DNA of 11,807 bases, taken from the NCBI GenBank assembly GCA_028292065.1, contig JAQGNC010000445.1:1-11807 (forward strand), read 5' to 3'. The translations under genes were made by a program, and so were the position numbers. The notes beneath the pieces were generated by a model, which did no database searches, had not been told where the DNA came from, and saw only the letters and a list, made by a program, of their open reading frames with translations. Position 1 is the first letter of the stretch, and the number at the start of each line of letters is the position of its first letter. This document shows, piece after piece, positions 1-6,528 of this stretch. This DNA is from Betaproteobacteria bacterium (GTDB lineage: Bacteria > Pseudomonadota > Gammaproteobacteria > Burkholderiales > SG8-41).

Positions 1-1
1 C

Positions 2-1666
2 GACTACGTGCTCAACGGTGCCGTCGGCATTTCGGCGGGCGTCGCAGCGCTCATCTCGGCGGTGCCTGAGCTTCATCCGTACATCCTCCACCTGTGTCTC
101 GGCATACTGGCGCTGCTCACGCTCGTCAATCTGCGCGGGACGCTCGAAGCAGGGCGGCTTTTCGCGATTCCGACTTACGCCTTCGTCGCTTCATTCGCTG
201 TGCTCCTGGTGATCGGCATCTACAAGGTCGCCGTGTCAGGCGGAAGCCCGCACCCGGTCGAAGCGCCCGCACCACTACCCGCCGCGGTCGGCGCGGTGAG
301 CGTCTGGATCCTGCTGCACGCGTTCGCGAGCGGCTGCACAGCCATGACCGGCGTCGAGGCGGTCAGCAATGCCGTCGGCGCGTTCAAGGAGCCGACCGTC
401 AAGTACGCGCTCCGCACCCTCACCGCGATCGTGGTGATACTGGCGTCGCTGCTGGCGGGTATCGCATATCTGGCAAGCGCCTACGGCATCGGCGCGATGG
501 ACCAGACCCAGGCCGGTTACCAGAGCGTGCTCTCGCAGCTGGTGGCCGCGGTGGTCGGCCGCAACTGGTTCTATTACGTCGCCATCGTGAGCGTCCTGGC
601 GATCCTCGCGCTGTCAGCCGACACCAGCTTCACGGGTTTCCCGCGGCTGTGCCGGGTGATCGCCAAGGACGGTTTTCTTCCGCGGCCGTTTGCAGTGGTC
701 GGGCGCCGCCTGGTGTTCTCCGTCGGCATCCTTTATCTCGCTTGCGCGGCGGCGCTCCTGCTGATCGCGTTCGGCGGCATCACCGAGCGCCTCATCCCGC
801 TCTTCGCCATCGGTGCGTTCGCGACCTTCACGCTGTCACAAGCGGGCATGGTGATGCACTGGCGCCGCGAGCTCAGGGAAAACCCGGGATCTCGCAGCAT
901 CCGCACGCGCCTCCTCATCAACGGTGTCGGCGCAGCCGCGACTGCGATCGCGCTCGCGATCATCGTGATTGCGAAATTCACCGAAGGTGCGTGGATTACG
1001 CTCATCGTCGTGCCGATGACGATCTGGCTGCTCAAATCGATCCGCCGCTACTATGACGCGCTCGACTCGCAGCTTCGAGGCGACGAGCCGCTCGACGTGT
1101 CGCACGTGAAGCCGCCCATCGTCCTCGTCGCGACAGAAGACTGGAGCCGGCTCACCGACAAGGCGCTGTCGTTCGGACTCACGATCTCGCCCGACGTTTA
1201 TGCGGTCCACCTCAAAGCGGTCGAGGGACCGGATGCGGCGGGGAAAAAGGAAGCGGCGCTCCGCGCGCGCTGGGCCGCCGAGGTCGAGGCGCCCGCGCGA
1301 GCGGCTGGTCTTCGCCCCCCGCGGCTCGTCACGCTCGAATCGAGCTACCGGCGGTTCGAGGAGCCGCTGCTCGGACTGGTCGAGCAGCTGCAGAAGGAAG
1401 AGCCCGAGCGGGTCGTCGCCGTGCTGCTGCCGGCGATCGTGAAGCAGCATTGGTGGGCGCACCTGCTTCACACCAATCGCGGCAGGCGCATGCGCAAGGC
1501 GCTCCTGAAGTCATCCGGGCCGCGCCTCGTCATCATGACGGTACCCTGGAGCATGACCCGTCAAAGCGCCGGCGATGAGGTCGAGGTCGAGCTCGAACGC
1601 GACTTCGAGCGCGCCGAGGGTGAAGCGGTGGCTATTGCCGCGCGCTTGCGGGCCGCGCGGGCCTGA
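2..1666 (+). CDS. APC-superfamily permease, KimA/YdaO-like, with C-terminal cytoplasmic domain (5' truncated)
   Basis: Inner-membrane transporter of the amino acid-polyamine-organocation superfamily; the closest recognisable type is the KimA/YdaO group, whose characterised member imports potassium. The reading frame is open to the window edge and the first codons read Asp-Tyr-Val, so the GTG at position 8 is an internal valine and the true start lies upstream. The visible part begins inside the membrane domain. Hydrophobic segments alternate with loops up to about position 1060. The motif GCTAMTGVEAVSN (about 332-370) is typical of this permease group, as is the KFTEGAW loop near 975-995. From about 1110 to 1600 a soluble region starting IVLVATEDW resembles the universal-stress-protein-like tail of KimA proteins. 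The family call is firm; the substrate (potassium or amino acid) is inferred. The gene converges on the ASRT gene, 25 bp away. Confidence 0.85.
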   Translation, partial: DYVLNGAVGISAGVAALISAVPELHPYILHLCLGILALLTLVNLRGTLEAGRLFAIPTYAFVASFAVLLVIGIYKVAVSGGSPHPVEAPAPLPAAVGAVSVWILLHAFASGCTAMTGVEAVSNAVGAFKEPTVKYALRTLTAIVVILASLLAGIAYLASAYGIGAMDQTQAGYQSVLSQLVAAVVGRNWFYYVAIVSVLAILALSADTSFTGFPRLCRVIAKDGFLPRPFAVVGRRLVFSVGILYLACAAALLLIAFGGITERLIPLFAIGAFATFTLSQAGMVMHWRRELRENPGSRSIRTRLLINGVGAAATAIALAIIVIAKFTEGAWITLIVVPMTIWLLKSIRRYYDALDSQLRGDEPLDVSHVKPPIVLVATEDWSRLTDKALSFGLTISPDVYAVHLKAVEGPDAAGKKEAALRARWAAEVEAPARAAGLRPPRLVTLESSYRRFEEPLLGLVEQLQKEEPERVVAVLLPAIVKQHWWAHLLHTNRGRRMRKALLKSSGPRLVIMTVPWSMTRQSAGDEVEVELERDFERAEGEAVAIAARLRAARA

Positions 1667-1676
1667 GCGGGCCCGC
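1657..1676. terminator. GC-rich hairpin over the permease stop codon
   Basis: Perfect 7-bp inverted repeat GCGGGCC / GGCCCGC with a 6-base loop that contains the permease TGA. It lies between two converging genes, a usual place for a bidirectional terminator. There is no T-tract on either side, so intrinsic termination is uncertain and the structure may simply slow RNA polymerase. Confidence 0.35.
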
Positions 1677-1691
1677 TGTGCCCACGCCCGC

Positions 1692-2063
1692 CTATGCGCT
1701 GTACGCGATGGTGCTCATCAGGGCGAGCTCGGCCTGGCGTGAATCCAGCCGCGTATGCTGGACGACGATCGGCACGTCGGATTCGATGACACTGGCGAAA
1801 TCGGTATCCCGGGGAATCGGCGCGGGGTCCTTGAGATCGTTGAATCGCGTGTGAACCGTGCGCCGTGCAGGGACCGTGATGCGATAGGGACCCGCAGGGT
1901 CGCGTGCGGCGAAATAAATCATCACCTGAACGTGAGCGTCCTGGTCCGACGCGTTGAGCATGCACATCGTCTCGTGGCTCACGAGGGCGCGCCCGCTGCC
2001 GGTGCTCTCGCCCGGTATGTAGCCTTCCGCGATAGCCCAGCGTTTCTTTCCGATCGCTTCCAT
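1692..2063 (-). CDS. Anabaena sensory rhodopsin transducer (ASRT) family protein
   Basis: Small soluble protein of 123 aa. It matches the ASRT family along its whole length as I remember that family: WAIAEGYIP (9-17), SHETMCMLNASD (29-40), VPARRTVHTRFNDL (64-77), DPAPIPRDTDFASVI (79-93) and VPIVVQHTRLDSRQAE (97-112). In Anabaena the prototype is a tetrameric beta-sandwich that binds sensory rhodopsin. Most relatives live in bacteria without rhodopsin, and the family has been proposed to bind small molecules such as sugars. The ATG at 2063 is chosen because the WAIAEGY block should sit near the N-terminus. A GGAG lies 12 nt upstream, a long spacing. Longer in-frame starts run into the dehydrogenase gene and add unconserved residues. 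It is 23 bp downstream of the dehydrogenase stop and probably co-transcribed. A role as sugar sensor or enzyme partner is inference. Confidence 0.92.
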   Translation of the reverse strand: MEAIGKKRWAIAEGYIPGESTGSGRALVSHETMCMLNASDQDAHVQVMIYFAARDPAGPYRITVPARRTVHTRFNDLKDPAPIPRDTDFASVIESDVPIVVQHTRLDSRQAELALMSTIAYSA

Positions 2064-2086
2064 TTTCGTATCAGTCTCCACAGGGT

Positions 2087-2899
2087 TCAGCCGCCGGCCT
2101 CGAAGCCGGGGTACAAGGTCATTCCGCCATCGACGTACAAAGTCGCCCCGGTCATGTAGTCCGAAGCATCGGATGCAAGCCATACGGCGGCACGCCCGAT
2201 GTCTTCGGGTTCACCGATGCGGCCGTAAGGGATGAGCTCGAGCAGGCGGGCGAGTGCCTCGGGTGTTTCCCAGGCACTGCGGTTGATCGGGGTGCGGATC
2301 GCGCCGGGCGAGATCGCGTTTACGCGTATCCTGCTGCGGGCAAGCTCCTGCGCCAGGGTCTTCATGAGCATCATGATGCCGCCTTTGGAGGCGGCGTAGT
2401 TCGCGTGGCCAGCCCATGGAATGATGTCGTGCACGGAGGAGACGAAGATGATCTTGCCGGCGGCGCACGAGAGCCCGTCGATCGGCCCCTGGCGCACGAA
2501 CGCGCGAGCCGCTTCGCGTGCGCAGAGGAAGTGGCCCGTCAGATTGACCGATATCACCTTGTTCCACTCATCGAGTGTCATGTCGACCAAAGCGGCGTCC
2601 TGCTGCAGCCCCGCGTTGTTTACGAGCACGTCGATCCCGCCGAAGGCTTTCTGCATGACCGCGAACATCGACTCGACGTCGGCTTCGACGGACACGTCCG
2701 CTCGCACGGCGACGGCTTCGCCTCCACCCTCGCGAATCGCACGCACGACGCGCTGCGCTTCTGCTTCATCGTGCAGGTAGTTCACCAGCAGCTTTGCGCC
2801 GGCTGCGGCGAGCGCTTGCGCGATCGCTTCACCGATGCCCGAGCTCGCGCCGGTGACGAGTGCGCGCTGGCCGGCAAGAGGTAACGCTATCGAGTTCAT
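2087..2899 (-). CDS. Short-chain dehydrogenase/reductase, glucose 1-dehydrogenase-like
   Basis: NAD(P)-dependent oxidoreductase of the classical SDR family, 270 aa, a normal length. The cofactor motif TGxxxGIG is at residues 16-23, Asp68 is the adenine-side acidic residue, and NNAG is at 94-97. The catalytic tetrad is complete: Asn119, Ser155, Tyr168, Lys172 (YAASK). The PG motif at 198-199 and the C-terminal VDGGMTLYPGF (256-266) are typical of the glucose 1-dehydrogenase subgroup, so a sugar or polyol substrate is likely but unproven. FabG-like and other alcohol dehydrogenases share the same core. The ATG at 2899 gives the usual short lead before the Rossmann fold; its ribosome-binding site is weak. 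The ASRT gene follows 23 bp downstream on the same strand, suggesting a two-gene operon and a shared substrate. Confidence 0.9.
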   Translation of the reverse strand: MNSIALPLAGQRALVTGASSGIGEAIAQALAAAGAKLLVNYLHDEAEAQRVVRAIREGGGEAVAVRADVSVEADVESMFAVMQKAFGGIDVLVNNAGLQQDAALVDMTLDEWNKVISVNLTGHFLCAREAARAFVRQGPIDGLSCAAGKIIFVSSVHDIIPWAGHANYAASKGGIMMLMKTLAQELARSRIRVNAISPGAIRTPINRSAWETPEALARLLELIPYGRIGEPEDIGRAAVWLASDASDYMTGATLYVDGGMTLYPGFEAGG

Positions 2900-2923
2900 G
2901 CAGGTCTCATGTCACGTGGAAGC

Positions 2924-2934
2924 GCAAGCGTTGC
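2924..2934. promoter_or_regulatory. Possible operator dyad upstream of the SDR-ASRT unit
   Basis: GCAAGCGTTGC lies 25 bp upstream of the dehydrogenase start. Its half sites GCAA and TTGC flank a centre containing CG, which resembles the layout of LacI/GalR-family operators of sugar genes. The arms are only 4 bp and no regulator gene is in the window, so this is a weak suggestion. Confidence 0.18.
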
Positions 2935-3034
2935 AACCGCTATGCCATTCGTCATGCGGCGCCGGGCACGCGTGTTGCGATGATCGTTCCGTCATCTTCA
3001 TACTGTTCGGCTGCTCCGCTGCACTCGTGAGCAC

Positions 3035-3059
3035 AACGGCCTGTGTCACGGGCCGTTTT
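3035..3059 (+). terminator. Terminator-like hairpin with short T run in the leader of the transglutaminase gene
   Basis: A 7-bp perfect stem AACGGCC / GGCCGTT with a 9-base loop is followed by TT, giving four T in a row at the end of the stem. It reads as a weak intrinsic terminator on the plus strand, but it stands 44 bp upstream of the transglutaminase start. No plus-strand gene ends just before it; the neighbour on the left is the divergent dehydrogenase. Confidence 0.35.
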
Positions 3060-3102
3060 GCTGTGAGCGCCGCGGCTGCGCCGGCCGTGATCTCACCAGG
3101 CC

Positions 3103-4059
3103 ATGCCCGTTCTTCATGTAAGCCACACGACCACTTACCGGTATCGTCGTCCGGTCGCCCTCGGCGAGCACCGGCTGATGCTCCGGCCGCGCGGGAGCTG
3201 GGACCAGCGCCTGCTCGACTCCACGCTCGAGATAACGCCCGAGCCGCAGAGCATGCGATGGGCGCTCGACGTATTCGGAAACTCGGTGGCAGTGGTGGAT
3301 TTCAGCGGGCGCACCGACATCCTGAAGTTCCAGAGCACTCTCACGCTCGATCACCATCCGGCACAGCTGGAAGACTTTCCGATCGCCGAGCATGCGAGGA
3401 CATACCCGTTCTCCTATGGGCTCGCTGAGCTGCCTGACTTACGGTCAGCGATGGAGCGCCATTACCCCGATGCGTGCGGCACGCTCGACGCGTGGGCGCG
3501 TCAGTTCGTCGGGCCAGCGGGCGCGGTGGAAACGCAGATCCTTCTGCAATCGATGACCGACGCGCTCCGGACGGGCTTCACGTATGTCGCGCGGGAGGAG
3601 GAGGGCGTGCAGGCGCCGCTGCATACGCTGCGCATCAGGAGCGGCAGCTGCCGCGACTTCGCGGTTCTCATGATGGAAGCGGCGCGCGCGCTCGGGCTCG
3701 CCGCACGCTTCGTCTCGGGCTACCTGCGTACGCGACCGGGCGCGGACGATCGGTACGTCGGCGCCGGTTCGACGCACGCGTGGGTGGAAGTCTATATACC
3801 GGGGGCCGGCTGGATGCAGTTCGACCCGACCAACGGCATACTCGGTAACACCGACCTGATCCGCGTAGCCGTTGCACGCGACCCGGCGCAGGCCGCGCCG
3901 ATCTCCGGCACGTTCGCCGGGAGTTCGACCGATAGTCTCGACATGTCGGTCAGCGTCGAGATCACTGCGCAAGATTCGGTGTCGACGCCGGATTGCGCAA
4001 GCGCTGTGGCCGGTCCTTCGATTCGCCTGCAGCAACCCGCGAGTGCGTCGGTCATGTAG
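3103..4059 (+). CDS. Transglutaminase-like cysteine protease family protein
   Basis: Soluble protein of 318 aa with the two-part layout usual for bacterial transglutaminase-like proteins. An N-terminal beta domain opens with LHVSHTTTYRYRRPV (4-18), and the transglutaminase core spans roughly 140-245. The catalytic triad is visible: Cys183 in GSCRDFA, His225 in STHAWVEVY and Asp241 in FDPTNG. In this family such cores usually act as cysteine peptidases or amidases rather than crosslinkers; the substrate is unknown. No signal peptide is seen, so it is probably cytoplasmic. The ATG at 3103 is chosen because the HxTTYRYxxPV block normally starts within a few residues of the N-terminus; the ribosome-binding site is poor. 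About 75 C-terminal residues are Ser/Ala-rich and unconserved in appearance. It stands alone: divergent from the dehydrogenase and convergent with the SGNH gene 36 bp away. Confidence 0.9.
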   Translation: MPVLHVSHTTTYRYRRPVALGEHRLMLRPRGSWDQRLLDSTLEITPEPQSMRWALDVFGNSVAVVDFSGRTDILKFQSTLTLDHHPAQLEDFPIAEHARTYPFSYGLAELPDLRSAMERHYPDACGTLDAWARQFVGPAGAVETQILLQSMTDALRTGFTYVAREEEGVQAPLHTLRIRSGSCRDFAVLMMEAARALGLAARFVSGYLRTRPGADDRYVGAGSTHAWVEVYIPGAGWMQFDPTNGILGNTDLIRVAVARDPAQAAPISGTFAGSSTDSLDMSVSVEITAQDSVSTPDCASAVAGPSIRLQQPASASVM

Positions 4060-4095
4060 CTGCGCAGCGGGTCATTGCGAGTTTCGCGAGGTCGC

Positions 4096-4815
4096 TCATC
4101 GGCGCATGGCTGCCAGAAATACGCGTCGAACTTCCGAAGCGCCGACGAGGCTGGGCTCTATCGTTCGCGTGTACCACGACGGATCGCCTTTGAGGAAGTG
4201 TGCGTGCAGGTCGACGGTGCGGCCGTAGCGCGCGCCGAGCGATCCGATGATCGTGTTGACGCGGCGGTGGTTTGCTCTCGCGATCGGGGCGCGGGCGCCC
4301 AGAAAGTTTTTGGAGTCGTCGCCGAACGTCGGGTCGTAGACCGTGCCGATGAGCACCGGCCGGATCGGCAACCCGTTGACGAAGCGCTCGAGCGCCGCCT
4401 CGAACGCTTTCATGCCGGGGCCGGTGTCGGCGGCAAGGCCCATCAGGAGATCGTTCCCGCCGACCGTGAGCAAAGCGACGGCGTCGCGTGCGGCGGCAAG
4501 CCCGTGCGCCTGTCGCGGCAATCCGTTCACCGTCGCGCCGTCCACCGCGCGGTGCTCGAGTCGGCCGCCGCCGTGTGACTGGAGATCGTTGCCTTTGAAC
4601 TCGGGAAAGAGGCGATCGTCGTTGCGCACGATCAACTGTCCCGGATGCACCCCGTGCGAGTTGTAGCGGCCGCAGTCGAGTATCGAATCGCCGAACGTAT
4701 ATACCGTAAGTGCGCCGCCGTGCTGTGCAGAGGCGTCGCCCGCCTGCGCCGCGGTGAGCAGGGCCGCCGGCGTCCACGCGAGCAGGCGACGGCGTAACGG
4801 TGAGCGGAGGGTCAT
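4096..4815 (-). CDS. Exported SGNH/GDSL-type hydrolase-like protein with atypical C-terminal block
   Basis: Predicted exported protein of 239 aa. The N-terminus carries Arg8-Arg9-Arg10-Leu-Leu before a hydrophobic stretch and a plausible ASA|Q cleavage after residue 30. This fits a Tat-like or Sec signal peptide. SGNH block I is present as FGDSILDCG (41-49, nucleophile Ser44), block II may be GATVNG (93-98), and block III is GGND (119-122). The usual block V (Asp-x-x-His-Pro) is not recognisable. At the expected place the protein reads TIEPSLVGASEVRR (218-231), with Glu220 where His is expected. The Asp and His residues around 202-206 (DLHAHF) might substitute. Typical family members are esterases or lipases; the activity here is uncertain. 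It lies 46 bp downstream of the Bug protein gene on the same strand and may be the last cistron of that unit. The start codon has no clear ribosome-binding site. Confidence 0.8.
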   Translation of the reverse strand: MTLRSPLRRRLLAWTPAALLTAAQAGDASAQHGGALTVYTFGDSILDCGRYNSHGVHPGQLIVRNDDRLFPEFKGNDLQSHGGGRLEHRAVDGATVNGLPRQAHGLAAARDAVALLTVGGNDLLMGLAADTGPGMKAFEAALERFVNGLPIRPVLIGTVYDPTFGDDSKNFLGARAPIARANHRRVNTIIGSLGARYGRTVDLHAHFLKGDPSWYTRTIEPSLVGASEVRRVFLAAMRR

Positions 4816-4861
4816 GAGCGTCGGGGTGCAATGCGTGTGCCCCGCGCTCCGATCACCGCAC

Positions 4862-5839
4862 TCAGCCTGCCTGGATGCCTCTCGACTTGATCAGGCGGCC
4901 CCACTTTTCTATCTCATTCACCATGAACTGGCGGAACTGCGCCGGCGTGCTGCCGACAAGCTCGAGGCCTTCGTGCGACATGCGCTCGCGCAGGTCATCG
5001 AGGCGGATGGCGTAAGCGAGGTCACCGCTCAGCTTGTTCACGACGGCAACGGGCGTCGCAGCCGGCGCGACCACGCCGTACCACGTGCTGGATTCATAGC
5101 CTTTCACACCGGCTTCATTCATCGTCGGAACATCCGGTGCGGCGGGTGAGCGCTTGAGTCCGGTCACTGCGAGGGCGCGGACTTTACCGGACCGCACGTG
5201 CGGCAATGCAGACAAGGTCGACGGGAATGTCATCGACACGCGACCGCTCACGACATCCAGCAGGGCGGGGGCGATGCCCTTGTATGGAACGTGGACCAGA
5301 TCGATCTTTGCAAGCGACTTGAACAGCTCTGCGGACAGATGGCTCCCCGTGCCGTTGCCCGCGGACGAGTGCGTCAACTCCCCGGGTCTGGAGCGCGCCA
5401 GAGCGGTCAACTCATCCACCGATTTCGCGGCCAGGGACGCATTGACCACGAGCATCAGCGGCTGGGTGGCGAGCAGGCTCACCGCCGCGAAATCCCTGAC
5501 CGGATCGTACGGCAGCTTCTTCTGCAGGGACACGTTGGTGGCGAGCGCGGACACTGTCCCCAGCAGCAGCGTGTAACCATCCGGCGGCGCTTTCGCGACC
5601 GTCTCGGCAGCGAGAACGCCGCCTGCGCCGGCACGGTTATCGATCACGAGTTGCTGCCCCCATTTCTCACCGAGCTTCGGCGAGACCGCGCGCGCGAGCG
5701 TGTCCACGCTGCCACCCGGCGTGCTCGGTACGAGCAGGCGAACCGGCCGCGCCGGATAAGATTGCGCCGAGGACAGCGGCGCTTGTGCCGCGCAGAGGGG
5801 TGCAAGCAAGCAGGACAGGATGAACTTGTACGATTTCAT
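4862..5839 (-). CDS. Bug/TctC-family tripartite tricarboxylate transporter solute-binding protein
   Basis: Periplasmic binding protein of 325 aa, the usual family length. A Sec signal peptide covers residues 1-25 (MKSYKF then a hydrophobic core, cleavage SSA|QSYP). Family landmarks follow: YPARPVRLLVP (28-38), PGGSVD (41-46), DNRAGAGG (67-74), APPDGYT (84-90) and LPYDPVRDF (109-117). Bug proteins bind carboxylates and other small anions through backbone contacts and deliver them to a TctA/TctB permease. Those permease genes are not in this window, so it is an orphan here, as is common in betaproteobacteria. The ATG at 5839 was chosen because it starts the signal peptide and has a GGGAAG upstream; the frame is open further upstream inside the small-subunit gene. 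It follows the hydro-lyase small subunit by 64 bp, suggesting it captures the substrate of that enzyme (inference). Confidence 0.93.
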   Translation of the reverse strand: MKSYKFILSCLLAPLCAAQAPLSSAQSYPARPVRLLVPSTPGGSVDTLARAVSPKLGEKWGQQLVIDNRAGAGGVLAAETVAKAPPDGYTLLLGTVSALATNVSLQKKLPYDPVRDFAAVSLLATQPLMLVVNASLAAKSVDELTALARSRPGELTHSSAGNGTGSHLSAELFKSLAKIDLVHVPYKGIAPALLDVVSGRVSMTFPSTLSALPHVRSGKVRALAVTGLKRSPAAPDVPTMNEAGVKGYESSTWYGVVAPAATPVAVVNKLSGDLAYAIRLDDLRERMSHEGLELVGSTPAQFRQFMVNEIEKWGRLIKSRGIQAG

Positions 5840-5903
5840 GAGGTTTCTTCCCGCTGTCGGTACAGCTTTACTGCTCGAGTGCAGCCGCGCGCCGCTATTC
5901 GGC

Positions 5904-6404
5904 TCATGATTTCGGCGCGATCGCGCCTTCCTTTTCGAGCAACGAGAAGATGCCGCCTGCGTCGACGATCGCGAGGAGCTGCGGCGGGATCTTGCGGCCG
6001 GACGTGGTTTTGCCGGTGCTGACGTTCCTGATCGATCCGCTGTCGAAATCGATTTCGGCGGTGTCGCCTTCCTCGAACAGGTCTTCGACGCCGCTGCAGT
6101 CCATGGCGGGAAAGGCGAAGTTGACGCAGTTGCGATAGAAAAGGCCGTTGATCGAATCCGCGACCAGGCATGCAAGCCCGAGGTTTTTCAGGTTTCGCGC
6201 CGCGGGCCGGCTCGAGCCCATGCCGAAGTTCTTCCCGCCGATCAGGATGTCCCCCGGCTGGACGAGTTCGACCCAGCCCGGACGATTCGCGCGAAACACG
6301 TACTCGAGCTGCTCCTCAGGCGTCAGATAGAACGCGACGTTCGGCAGGATGAGATCGGTGTTGATGTTGTCTGCGAACTTCCAGACCCTGCTGGTAAATT
6401 TCAT
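5904..6404 (-). CDS. Isopropylmalate isomerase-type hydro-lyase, small subunit (LeuD/DmdB-like)
   Basis: Swivelling small subunit of an aconitase-superfamily hydro-lyase, 166 aa. That is the short length typical of the archaeal/DmdB-like type rather than the roughly 200-aa proteobacterial LeuD. Landmarks are KFADNINTDLILP near the N-terminus (about 8-20) and the substrate-binding loop GGKNFGMGSSRPAA (about 55-68). The frame is open to 6521, but the ATG at 6404 is preceded by a perfect GGAGG with 5-nt spacing, and the conserved N-terminus starts right there. It pairs with the large subunit upstream on the same strand. Isopropylmalate, dimethylmalate, citraconate or homoaconitate-type substrates are all possible. 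The lyase and Bug neighbours, and the lack of leuA or leuB here, favour catabolism over leucine synthesis (inference). Confidence 0.92.
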   Translation of the reverse strand: MKFTSRVWKFADNINTDLILPNVAFYLTPEEQLEYVFRANRPGWVELVQPGDILIGGKNFGMGSSRPAARNLKNLGLACLVADSINGLFYRNCVNFAFPAMDCSGVEDLFEEGDTAEIDFDSGSIRNVSTGKTTSGRKIPPQLLAIVDAGGIFSLLEKEGAIAPKS

Positions 6405-6409
6405 TGGCG

Positions 6410-6414
6410 CCTCC
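6410..6414 (-). promoter_or_regulatory. Ribosome-binding site deciding the small-subunit start
   Basis: GGAGG on the minus strand, 5 nt before the ATG at 6404. It favours this start over the longer in-frame one at 6521. Confidence 0.8.
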
Positions 6415-6454
6415 ACTTGCTGGTGAGCCGCAGGCCCGGGAAGGGGGTCTGTGG

Positions 6455-6472
6455 CGAACGCAGCGTTCGAAC
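6455..6472. repeat. Palindromic element in the spacer between the hydro-lyase subunit genes
   Basis: CGAACGC-A-GCGTTCG (6455-6469) is a perfect 7-bp inverted repeat around one base, and it overlaps a second 8-bp palindrome GTTCGAAC (6465-6472). It lies in the 124-bp gap between the large- and small-subunit genes, about 50 bp upstream of the small-subunit start. It could be an operator, an mRNA stem-loop (5-bp stem, 5-base loop) or chance. Confidence 0.35.
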
Positions 6473-6528
6473 GTGCATTGGTATTCACCTCGAACCCTGC
6501 GAGGCCTGCGCAGACGCACACCCGGTTT

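Noticed and set aside
8..10. GTG as the start of the permease gene
   Set aside because: The frame is open to the window edge and the residues before and after it belong to the membrane domain; the gene is simply truncated.
836..1471. 211-residue minus-strand frame under the permease
   Set aside because: Arg/Asp-rich shadow frame without recognisable motifs, antisense to a well-supported transporter.
4052..4831. 259-residue minus-strand frame over the SGNH gene
   Set aside because: Very Arg-rich composition typical of a shadow frame in GC-rich DNA; the other frame has signal peptide and SGNH motifs.
4862..6175. One long 437-residue minus-strand frame covering the Bug protein and part of the small-subunit gene
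   Set aside because: The first 112 residues are an out-of-frame reading of the small subunit; the signal peptide at 5839 marks the true start, so this is not a fusion.
6405..6521. N-terminal extension of the small hydro-lyase subunit
   Set aside because: The 39 extra residues look non-conserved, and a perfect GGAGG directly precedes the ATG at 6404.
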